Source: Amyelois transitella
Lineage: Eukaryota > Arthropoda > Insecta > Lepidoptera > Pyralidae
DNA length: 64,000 nt
Direction of reading: 5' to 3'
Assembly: GCF_032362555.1 (NCBI RefSeq)
Contig: NC_083519.1
Span: forward strand, 4,543,501-4,607,500
The translations under genes and the position numbers were made by a program. The notes beneath the pieces are model-generated. The model saw only the letters and a list, made by a program, of their open reading frames with translations. It made no database searches and was not told where the DNA came from. This document shows positions 1 through 10,239 of the stretch, one piece after another. The stretch's first letter is position 1. The number at the start of each line of letters is the position of its first letter.

Positions 1-660
1 TATGTTTCTCTCAGAGAAGAACAGCAAACTTTGTTTAATCTAGCCTGAAATTAAAAGTCAATGGTAGCGGGTGTGAACAGACTATATGAACAACTGCTGA
101 CGTTTGATAATCGCACATTTTAAATTTTATCTTTCTCGAATTCTACATTCGCGTTTTTATTATATTCGGTGACTCATTTTGAATATATTCCTTATAATTT
201 TATATCTTATTTTATATTTTATGCTTCCATGACTACCTAAAATAAGTATATCATGGTAAATGCACAATGTAAAATTTTTGAATGCTTTTTTAGTCAAAAT
301 CTATATACAGATTCCTTTATGTTTAACTAATTAAGCTCAAGATAAAATAAACCAACCATATAAGGATACGAAATAAGGTTTTATAAGACCAGATCGAATT
401 AAACACATATACTCATTTCGTATTAACACTTTATTTAAATACTCTCGCTTTTTCATGGATTTAATAAAGCCTTTTGCATTTGACGATCCAATTTTGATTT
501 TGGCAATTAGTAGGACATAGGCCTTAATCCGTACTTTGAAGGTATTTTTAGGCTTTCTTGACCTCAATATCCGAAAAATGTAAACGGTACAGATTTAAGT
601 ACAAAGCATAATTGTTATGTCAATACTTGAATTACCAATTTAAAATCAAATTATATTAAT
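1..660. other. AT-rich stretch with no recognised gene
   Basis: I see no convincing reading frame, splice-bounded exon or repeat in this stretch. The only open frame of note, on the minus strand near 337-567, has no recognisable domain and fits chance in AT-rich DNA. Confidence 0.5.
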
Positions 661-720
661 GGATCTCGTAGAACTTTGTAGCTCTTCGTAGCACCTCGTA
701 GCGTAACGTTGCACGTCGTA
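661..720. repeat. Degenerate 10-bp tandem repeat
   Basis: Six consecutive 10-bp units each end in a variant of TCGTA or TTGTA (CTCGTA, TTTGTA, TTCGTA, CTCGTA, AACGTT, GTCGTA). The period is exactly 10 bp and the units have drifted, so this is an old minisatellite rather than a fresh expansion. No gene overlaps it. Confidence 0.6.
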
Positions 721-1137
721 GACGCGAGTCGATTGAATGATTAACCGATTTAAAAGAAGAGGAGGTTTTCAATTTGGTGGTTTGAAGCTTTTGAAGATTA
801 CGTGTTAAAATGTAATCACAAAGAAAAGAGGACGCAGAGGAATGCTGCCTCTATATAAAATAGATATAGTCATACATCTTCAATCACTATGCCATATAAT
901 GTAATATTGGGAGTTCGAAAATAGCAATCCCTTTCATTTCATTAAGTATGTACAGACAGCCAATAATTACAGAGAGTCAACGTAATTATTAATATCCAAT
1001 CAAGGGCCTTATATTGACTAGTTGTGCCAATTTGTGCGATATTCAGCAAATAATTTACATACATAAATTGTTATTTACTATATGATATCTGGAAAATGCG
1101 GGTAGGTGTGTCTTTTCAATAGAAACAAATTTTAAAT

Positions 1138-1370
1138 TTGTGCCATGGGGTACCCGGCACCAAAACAAAAAAAGAATAGGACCACTCCATCTCCTTCCCA
1201 TGGATGTCGTAAAAGGCGACTAAAGGATAGGCTTACAAACTTGGGATTCTTTTTTAGGCGATGGGCTAGCAACCTGTCACTATTTGAATCTCAATGCTAT
1301 CATTAAGCCAAATAGCTGAACGTGGCCTTTTAGTTTTTGTGACCGCAATAACCATAACGTTACCTTAACC
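1138..1370 (+). repeat. SINE-like repeat (GTGCCGTGTGG family), 3' end lost
   Basis: This copy starts with a variant of the family's 5' end (GTGCC then CCCGGCACC). It continues through AGAATAGGACCACTCC, GTCGTAAAAGGCGACTAA, GGCGATGGGCTAGCAACC and GCTGAACGTGGCC. It then diverges before the usual 3' hairpin and (TATG)n tail. The full-length reference copy in this window is at 33,185-33,439. Confidence 0.8.
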
Positions 1371-2044
1371 GTAAGGTTCAAAGACATGATTATATAATAT
1401 TATGTATGTAGGTACATTAATATGTATACGTCTTTGCACGAGAAGATGACTCCTGGCGTTACTACTAACCTACCTCTCTGAAGTTGTGGATCCCGGAGTG
1501 CGCCTTCAATCTTGATTATGTATTAGATAATTCAGGTTTTTGCAAGGGACTACTCCTATATGACCTACCCATATTGAATCATGACTTTATATCCAATTGC
1601 CTGAAGCAACCGATTTAAAATTGAATGTATAGGTTTCCTCACAATATTATCCCTCACCGTCAGACCATCTGTTAGCACTTAAACTAATGTACCTAACTCA
1701 GAAAGTTAATTAAGGCATACGCATACACAACACTACACTACCACCAGTATTTGTTCAGCCCTCGTCTTCCTCAGGACTTATCAATTGTTTGGTCAATGTA
1801 AGCACTAAATTATCTACATACATACATATGCATGTCCGGTTATCAATGCGCCAGAAGCGCAGTACACACAAGCCAGACAAACCCGGGTGTGTTTGCATAT
1901 GATTTAGCGCAGGCACTGTGGACTCAACCTCTCAGTACATTTACCTATTGTTATTGCCGGTTTATGTTTAACTAGCTGTTGTATAAGGTTTCACTGCCTT
2001 GGGAATTATCGAGTTTTCTTCCTAAGTTACTCTCACATCTTTGC

Positions 2045-2290
2045 CTGTTTGGCGCAGTTGTCGAATTCTCGCTTCATAAACAAAAGGTCCCGGATTCGAT
2101 CCCCGGTCAGATTATGATGGAAAAATAATCTTTTGTACTTAACTCTGGACTTGGATGTTTGTCTATGTATATGAAGTATTTATTATGACATATAGTCACG
2201 TTAGGTAGGTATTCCCTAACACAAGTCTCGAATTTACTTTGAGGCTAGGTCAATCATATGTGTCAGTGTGATTTGTCCACTACATATAAT
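2045..2290 (+). mobile_element. tRNA-derived SINE, degenerate copy
   Basis: The head carries a tRNA-like A box (TTTGGCGCAG) and B box (GGATTCGATCC). The body matches the copy at 42,918-43,145, including GGATGTTTGTCTATGTATA, CTAACACAAGTCTCGAA and GTGATTTGTCC. SINEs of this kind are RNA polymerase III transcripts copied by a LINE-encoded reverse transcriptase. It is not a functional tRNA gene, because the tRNA arms do not fold as a cloverleaf. Confidence 0.7.
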
Positions 2291-4272
2291 TATATATATA
2301 TTTTTGTTTTAAATCAGATCTTTGCCAGTTATGTAAAGGGAGTTCAAGAGGATTTTCAATTTGCTTAACTCTAGTAGTATACATATAAAGACAACGTATC
2401 AGCAAGCAAAAAATATATCACCATTCACTCAGTGTTCCGACTATAATTTTTCACTGATTCGCAAAATGGTAGATATATTATTTATAATCTCATAAAAAAC
2501 CTATTGCAAACGACTAGTACCTAGTTGTATATTATTCAGATATTGCCAATACTAGAGAAACGGAGCAATCTTCAGAAACTGCACCCCAGGTATTCTTCCA
2601 ATCGTGCGCTTCATAGGTTTCATACAAAGTTTCCAATTCCTAGTTGGCAACTCTGCGAAAAGTAACTTGGAAACCATACGACTAATATTGAATGAAACAG
2701 TTTGGGAACTGCTGCAGAAATATAGGAGCTACTTAATCGAAGCGTAAATTGAATTTCTGTTTTAGAATAAGTAGTTGGGTTTTGCTAAGTTTTATTTTGA
2801 ATAACTGATATTTGATATTTATTACTGGGTTACATAATAGGTTCTATGGAGAGTACTTAACCCCATTAATTATTTTCTAAATTAAAACTGCACAATCTTG
2901 TAGCTGCTTATATTACACCTACTTTCCGACAAAAAATTACGCTGACGTACAGACTTACAAGACAAAAATATAAAGGTTCACTATTGCCATTTAGCTTCGG
3001 AACCCCCAAAAAGTGGCTAAACATTAAAACAACAGGATTTTTTGGGAAGTCGGATATGGCATAACTGTTTGTACAGAATTCCGAATGAAGTGTATATACA
3101 CGTGAACGTCACGCGGAAGCGCGAAGGCGTAAGGATAAATATTGGAAATGTTCAAATAACATTTCATCTGGAATATTTACATTATGTATTAACGAGTTAC
3201 CGCAAATTCAGGGTGAAAATTCGTAATGCGCGTTCAATTCTACACAGGTAATCATTACACAATATTCAGGCTATTTTGGTAAAAAAAATACTATAACAAA
3301 TCGAAATAAGAGGATTTTATTTGATGCAATGTAATGTATTATAATCATTGTCTGTTAAAAAAATGCTTTAGCACTGCTTAAAATAATGCTTGTCTATTAC
3401 TGGGAAATATATTTCAAAAGTGGAAAAAAAGAAAAGTTTAAATATATAAAAGACTTCAAAGAACCTACCCCTCGAATATGACAGTCTAAATTAATCTGAA
3501 GCACTATACTATGTTCTTAAATATTAAAGAAATTAGACTTTTGCTCCGGGATATTACTCTCGTTGGAACTTTCAGAAAGAAAAGAAGTCTAAGTAGTCTA
3601 AACGTAATCAAAATTGGCCAACCTTTTTTTGAGCTTATTCATTAGAAATAAAAATAGAACGCTCTCTTTATAATAGAAATGAAGTATATGTATAGAAAAA
3701 AAACAACAATTATTAAAATAAAATAAGAAAGTATTAAGTATTAAACAATTCATGAGAAATTTTCCCAAGTCAGCCCTGTATACTATATTTAATACCAACT
3801 TGATTGTTATTCCCCTCAAAATATTCAGAACACGTTCCAGCTTCTTTGAAAATGGACGTGGTAAAACTCAAGGGCCGGGCCCTACTGAAAATTTCATTCG
3901 TAATAAAACATGATAAGAAAATGTTGACGGCGCCCTAAGTAGGAAATAAAAATATGGGATTCATTCTGGACCAGCTTTTTGGGTTTTTGTCTCATCAACA
4001 AGAGATACAAATGCATGCGATAGAAATTCGTATTCCTAACCTTTCCTTTCATACGTGAAACTAAATCCGCATGTCTGCGGAGCGATAATACGGATACGGA
4101 CTCGAGATATATACAGAATCCACTCCTTCATAACATGTGTATTAGTTTGTTTGCTATTCTTAACGCTTTGCCTATTTGACCAACGCTTACATATAGTCAG
4201 AAGTACAGGGATGGATACGGTATATTCTCAGTCATTTCATAAGGGGCATTGCTCCCATTGCACGTGTCACAT
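2291..4272. other. Gene-free stretch
   Basis: No exon-like block was found. A slightly less AT-rich, non-repetitive patch near 2,570-2,720 is not explained by any repeat family seen here, and it has stops in all frames I checked. Confidence 0.4.
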
Positions 4273-4495
4273 CACGTCTATATCCCTTGCGGGGTACACA
4301 GAGCCATCAGTCTTGAAAAACTGATAGGCCACGTTCAGTTGTTGGGCTTAATGGTAGAATTGAGATTCATATAGTGACATCATCAAAATTGCCTAAAAGA
4401 AGAATCCCAAGTTTATAAGCAGATTCTTTAGTGGCCTTTTACGACAATCATGGGAATGTGAATTCTTTATTTTTATGGTGCCGGGAACCACACGG
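4273..4495 (-). repeat. SINE-like repeat (GTGCCGTGTGG family)
   Basis: Reading on the minus strand, the copy begins at about 4,495 with GTGCCGGGAACC in reverse complement. It contains the AAAAGGC, GAATCTCAATTCTA and CAGTTTTTCAAGACTG segments and ends at 4,273 in the tail TATAGACGTGAT. It is nearly full length but diverged. Confidence 0.75.
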
Positions 4496-5840
4496 CTCTC
4501 GTTGCATTTGCAATAAACTAAAAAAAAATTAAACTTAAGGTTTATAGATTAATTAAATGAGGGCTAGCTTATGTTTATGCAATTAACAAAAGGGTATTAG
4601 ATGACGGAAATTCGTGATGGCAGATGACACGCGGAAATAGCATCACGCAAAGAGAAGACGTGACGACCGCAAGAATTCGACCTACCATAAAGCGGATTTA
4701 ACAGTAAAGGAAATTTATTTCTCTATATAAGTACTTTTGTTACAAATTAATTTCAAAGACTTAAAATAACAGTTAGAAAGAAAACATAAGAGAATACTGT
4801 AGATTTTATTTTCTTAAGCAGAACCTTGGATTTTAGTCTTTTTGAAACTGTTGGTCTCTCTAGTTGGACTCTGTCTATCTTGTAAGGGATATAGACGTAA
4901 TTGTCGATATGATATATTATTATGGAGTCTAGATCTATTCAATCAGGCTTCTATAAAAACAGAAGCCTCACAGGCTTTTGTCAGACTCCTGAACGTCTAG
5001 TGCAAGACAGTGCAAGATATACATTACAAAATCGGATCTTCGTTCTTTATTTATTTTAACTAACAATTATCATCAAAGGGAATCCAGTACAGTAACTAAA
5101 GCAAATATAAATATCTTAAGTTCAATTTAACATTCAATACGGCTAATTACTAATAACACTACTTCTGCGAATTCATCTACTGATCAAGAACAAATACCTG
5201 ACTTGTCATTTTAGAAACTAAAGTACTATAATTGTACTTTAGTTCATAGTAGAAACGAATAATCTAAATCTTTATTATTGGTGTAATTCAGAAACGACAC
5301 CCCGTCTGAAGTACCACAGGCAATCAATACTGGCCGTCAGCACTCAACGCTGTTACCCCGATGTGATAATGCATACAGTCATCCGCTTATGCTACGTTCT
5401 GCTTCCCGCTTGTTATACTACCTAATATTCGGCCAGTTCATAATCGAACTTCATTTACATGTTTTATTGTACATTTTGTTCATTATATTGTTTGTCGTAT
5501 GTATTCTTCAACATGAAAATCTTGAAGATAATTTCTTTTAAATCCTAAAGAAAATACGTATTATGAAATATCAACGAACGAACGAACTAATAATAACGAA
5601 CAAGTGAATACTTATAATGGATGATGTTTTGCACATAGATTTTCATTTCAAAATGAGTTTTGTAAATGAAAAATCTTCTAAAATTAAAGGCCCCTTATAT
5701 TGTCATTAATTTCCGTATCACCTTTTTGTTTCTCATTTAGAAACAAATGTTTCTTACAAAGCAAAACTAGTGTTAAGATAAATTACAACAGCCTAAGAAT
5801 TTTACAAAACTTAGTATGAACGCCGTCACTTCAAGGAAAC
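4496..5840. other. Gene-free stretch with a repeat remnant
   Basis: A short remnant of the SINE-like family (GACTCTGTCTA..., GGGATATAGACGT) lies around 4,845-4,905 on the plus strand. Otherwise I see no gene. A block near 4,620-4,670 weakly resembles the repeat pair at 5,841-6,115. Confidence 0.4.
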
Positions 5841-6115
5841 GTCGTCACGCAAGAAATGACTTCACGTCGAAGGAGAACGTGACAGACGCGACAAATCAAA
5901 TGACAGCTGGAATCGCTTTTACCCAATTTATTTAATAAGTCTTAATCATTATTTCGGTGTTTGACCGGTCCATTATTGCGAATATATTTTAATAAACAAG
6001 TAACTCATTGCTGCTTTGTTTTTATTTGTTTTCACGACACTTCTTAATAAAAACGCCGTTACGCAAGAAATAATGTCACGTCGCGGGAGAACGTGACACA
6101 TGCGGAAAATCAAAC
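5841..6115 (+). repeat. Pair of diverged direct repeats, about 60 bp each
   Basis: Two blocks, 5,841-5,900 and 6,053-6,115, share ACGCAAGAAAT, TCACGTCG, GGAGAACGTGACA and a following AAATCAAA in the same order. A weaker relative is near 4,620-4,670. CACGTC/ACGTGAC motifs recur inside each unit. No coding frame spans them. Confidence 0.55.
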
Positions 6116-6439
6116 GGTAGGTCACAAAGAAATAATCCTTATCCAATGTAGGTATTAAGTTTTGACATCATTTTTGTCAAGACTAGACTATTATGCGACA
6201 CGATATGCTATTTATTGGAAGGTCAGAATAAGGCCCAAGAAAATTATTCAATATTTTGAATTCGCAGTTTCAAGTCCAGTATTATAAACAACAAGTTTTA
6301 AAGTATTCCTATTTCTATGGTCGCCTCCAAGCCTTTCTCATACAAGTAGGTTTCGAGGTGATATTTTTTCTAATAAACTTAATTTTCTATTAGACGATTG
6401 ACTAACAACATGTCACATATAACTAAGTCAGCTGAACAT

Positions 6440-6515
6440 GGCTTTTCACTCCTTTCGAGTCTGTTCGCTCTGCCTACCACGGAAGGTATAAAGACGTTTT
6501 TGTATGTATGCATAC
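6440..6515 (+). repeat. 3' end of a SINE-like repeat
   Basis: Only the 3' portion remains: GCTGAACATGGC, a decayed CAG-TC hairpin, CTCTGCCTACC, then a TTTTTGTATGTATG tail. Confidence 0.6.
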
Positions 6516-6741
6516 TTTTATATGTTCTACACGTACGATTGGTGTACTCTGAACTATTATAATAGTATACTATACTGTACTATACTAATAGTCTATACTC
6601 AACGGTCCTCATAGTTCAGAGTCCGGAACATGTGGCGGTCAGTCCGGCCGACACCGGACTGAGTTCATTTCCTCGCGTCAACTGAGAGCTAACGACATTT
6701 TCGTGAAGTTTATATGAATTTATATCTATATAATAGAAGAT

Positions 6742-7126
6742 TTAAAGTCTACATACATACATACATAAAATCACGCCTCTTTCCCGGAGGGGTAGGCAGA
6801 GACTACCTCTTTCCACTTGCCACGATCTCTGCATACTTCTTTCGCTTCGTCCACATTCATAACTCTCTTCATACAAGCTCGGCGGTTTCGGGTACTTTTG
6901 ACCTGACCCTTTACCAGGACGTCCTTAATTTGATCAAGATACGTTCGTCTAGGTCTTCCCACTCCGACCTTTCCCTCCACACTCTCCTTGTATATCTGCT
7001 TAGTCAACCTGCTTTCATTCATCCTCTCCACATGACCGAACCATCTTAACATACCCTTTTCTATTCCTGTAACTACATCTTCTTTCACATCACAACATTC
7101 CCTTATCACGCTAAAGTTAAAGTCTA
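6742..7126 (-). mobile_element. 5'-truncated LINE copy with target-site duplication
   Basis: Positions 6,752-7,112 appear base-for-base identical to the 3' end of the full-length LINE at 39,482-42,633: 112 codons of its C-terminus, the stop codon and the CATA-repeat tail. A 10-bp duplication TTAAAGTCTA flanks it at 6,742-6,751 and 7,117-7,126, with four extra bases (AAAG) at the truncated 5' side. This is the footprint of target-primed reverse transcription that stopped early. The lack of visible differences from the full-length copy implies a very recent insertion. Confidence 0.93.
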
Positions 7127-9001
7127 GTTTTAGATAATCTGTTTAGGTCAGGTGGTAGAAAGGCAGCCAACAGTAAAGATTTACCTGATGTTACCATGTG
7201 TCTCTGATGGATGATGATGTTTTTAACCGAACAGTTGAAAGTACGTTACGTAGAGAGCATATGTCAGAAAATATAATTCACCCTATATTACTCGTAACAA
7301 ACCCGAGACTTATATTATTTTCTTGTTGGGACAAAAAGGTTTGCAATCTTCAAAATGCCTTATATTGATAGTGTTGGTATTTCACTGCCCTCCCACGTAT
7401 AAATATTATCGATAAATCGGTTTCTATCTTTGAGTACTTACTCGTAAAGACTATTAAGAATATTCTAATAGTTAGGAGTTAGTTACCTAAGATAGTACTT
7501 TGAATTCCTACAACCAAAGTGAAGACTGAAGCTAGCCGGGATATTATGAATTAATAATAGAGGAACGCTTAATATTTAGACCAGTGAGAAATGTAATCTA
7601 GTTGAACTATTTAGCAGTTGAAATTAGCAATCCAGAGAAACCAAGCTCAATAGCTTCAGAATTGCATTAATTGCCTACAGGCGGCCATAATAGTTCCGGT
7701 TAGCCCAATTGCCCAATTGGCTAAGTTAACATTTTTTATTTATTTATTTCTACTTTATTGTACAAAATACAATTTATATAGTATAATAGGCGGACTTAAT
7801 ACTAAAACCATTGTATGACAGTCTACCATTGGGTTAAATAGACAACCTTCGTGTGGGTGATAATAAATAATGTATAAACAACATAGGTACTATATATACT
7901 TGTTAACCACTTTGTTTTAAAATAAAGCAAATCAGTTCCAAATTTTGTTCTGTGATTTATAAATTTTTACATTCATAAATAAATAATTTGTGTCGCTGCC
8001 AGCTTGACGTCATATACCGAGCAGTTTTTTGTAGTGGCATTTTCATTTTCTTTTCTTTCACAGCTAATGATTGATTCAATAAATTAGAAGAAACCTTACA
8101 TTATACAAGATTTTAATTAACAGTTTTAAGTTAATTACTGACCTTCTAAGAAGGTAACGTCACGCTACGCAAAGCTCGCAAATAATAAACCTTTTTATAA
8201 TACCTGAATTACTGAAAATAAGGTGAAAGGTGAAATACGTAGGTCAAGAAAACTTTACTTAGCCAATTTGGTACGTATCGCAACAATTATAATTCTAGAT
8301 ATAGTTACATGCGTAATAATGTCCAATTAAGGATGGCTTTGTTTGTAATTTGAGATTAGGTTGGATACTGTTTGGCAATTAAACCTATAATTGTCGTATT
8401 AAATTAATGCCTTCAATTAAATAATTAATTAAATTAGATAATGTTCTAAAATTATAAATTTAGCGTTTGATACGAACATTGTTGATATACTAGGGATAAT
8501 GGTTAATGTAATTTGCCTGAATATAGTAAGTCAGGAGTTTCATGAAACGACTCCCGTCTGACCTAAATCTTTGCAGGTGAACCTACCCAGTTGCCAAAAT
8601 GCTGCAGGATGCATAACACATGTTCTCTCTCCCCATAAACATATCAGTTACAAACCCAAGGTTTGTAAGTACATTACACGAAAAAGAGTCACTACACATC
8701 GTTATACTTGAATTTGAACTTTGTGTGCTACATTTTTTTATTCGGACACTCTTCAACGGTATAATAAAGTTACACTAACACTATGAACTTTACCGAACAG
8801 ACACAACTATTCACGTCACAACTGGTCCGGAATCATAGGGCCGGAGGAGCCGAAGGCTGTCCGTAGCTGTAGTACCTATATTGATGTCTAAAGATAGGAA
8901 ATCGAGCGGAAACGCACTGCGCCACCCTTATTTCCGCCTCAGCTAGGATCTTGAGAGGCGCCTTGATTTACAGCGAGTTTGCGATTATTTTACATACATA
9001 T
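7127..9001. other. Gene-free stretch
   Basis: No gene was recognised. A short block near 8,528-8,592 (ACGACTCCCGTCTGACC, TTTGCAGGTGAACCTA) belongs to the repeat family also seen at 15,650-15,870 and 46,266-46,600. A non-repetitive, relatively GC-rich block at 8,830-8,975 is unexplained. Confidence 0.45.
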
Positions 9002-9246
9002 ATTCAATCACGTCTATATCCCTTGCGGGGTAGACAGAGCCAGCAGTCTTAAAAAGACTGATAGGTCACGTTCAGCTGTTTGGCTTGATGATAGAATTGA
9101 GATTCAAATAGTGACAGGTTGCTAGCCTGTCGCCTAAAAGAAGAATCCCAATTGTATAAGGCTATCCCTTAGTCGCCTTTTACAACATCCATGGGAAGGA
9201 GATGGAGTGGTCCTATTATTTTTTTCCATTGGTGCCGGGAACCACA
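9002..9246 (-). repeat. SINE-like repeat (GTGCCGTGTGG family), near full length
   Basis: In reverse complement it runs from GTGTGGTTCCCGGCACC near 9,246 to GGGATATAGACGTGATTG near 9,002. It keeps the 5' stem, the AATAGGACCACTCC block, the GTCGTAAAAGGCGA region and the 3' CAGTCTTTTTAAGACTG stem-loop. A second 3' fragment on the plus strand lies just downstream, at about 9,307-9,380. Confidence 0.8.
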
Positions 9247-9716
9247 CACCACACACTTTCCTTACAATCTCGCGCCAAACTTCCACCCTGTTGTCAAGGC
9301 CTTACAGCTGAACGTGGCCCTTCAGTCTTTTTCAGACTGTTGGCTCTGTTTACCCCGCAAAGGATATAGACGTGATGGAATGTCACCCTGTTGACAAACT
9401 GTCGACGCAGTCTGTAACGCAGTTTCTCAATTCTACTTTTATTTGGACAGTCCAGCGGTCCAAAGAAGAAAGAAGAAGAAGTGATTGGTTGAGGTCTGGT
9501 TCTCTCTTCAAAGACCTGGTATCTTTAACTCGCTATCAAAAAGACCGCAGCCTAATCGGTAACAAGTCGTGGTAACGTGCCAACTGGAAACGTCCAGGGA
9601 TGACTCTAGAATTTCATTTTTTGCGTTACACGCCATTAGCCATTTGGATTATAGCCGGTCTTATTTTTCTTAACAAAACTGCATTATTTTCTCTAAACAA
9701 ATACGTAAATCATGTT

Positions 9717-10049
9717 AGAGATTATACTAAGCGCTTTGTTTTCTTTAGAAGATTAAATATTAGTCTTTTGCTTGTTAAAGATCGAATTTAGTGATAAGGT
9801 CGCTATTTGTTGCAGTGTTTTAAGTTAAATGTGAATTCTGTAATATTTGTGGTGCAATAAAGAGTAGTACTTATTGTATAATAATTTAACGCACACATAT
9901 AAAGCTAGCTAAATATTTAAGGTAAATTAAAGTTAAATACTTTAATTTACTTTAGTAAATATTTTTATTTGTGTTCAATGGTTTATTTTTTTCTTAAATG
10001 GCGTAATTATTTATTTTTGAAAGAGAACAAAGCGCTTAGTTTAATCTCT
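9717..10049. repeat. Inverted repeat, 30-bp arms about 270 bp apart
   Basis: Arms at 9,717-9,746 and 10,020-10,049 are reverse complements with about two mismatches (core CTAAGCGCTTTGTT against AACAAAGCGCTTAG). The enclosed sequence includes GTGCAATAAAGAGTA, which resembles a repeat tail common in Lepidoptera. It could be a MITE-type foldback element; no target duplication is obvious. Confidence 0.6.
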
Positions 10050-10154
10050 GGCATAATTTATTCCGAAATGTGGATTCTTTTCATTTTATTATTCTATTTG
10101 TTTAGCTGTGTAGTAAACTATGTCAGTTTGAAATAAATAATTTATATGTACATA

Positions 10155-10235
10155 CATTTAGTCACGTCTATATCCCTTGAGAGGTAGAGAAAGCCAACAG
10201 TCTTTAAAGACTGATAGGCCACATTCAGCTAAAAT
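10155..10235 (-). repeat. 3' end of a SINE-like repeat
   Basis: Reverse complement of the family 3' end: CAGTCTTTAAAGACTG, a decayed CTCTACCTCTCAAGGG block, ATATAGACGTGACTAAATG and a TATG-type tail. It is truncated at its 5' side. Confidence 0.65.
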
Positions 10236-10239
10236 AATT

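Noticed and set aside
6714-7049. Plus-strand 111-residue open frame
   Set aside because: It is the antisense shadow of the truncated LINE copy at 6,752-7,112; the same shadow appears opposite the full-length LINE at 39,463-39,777.
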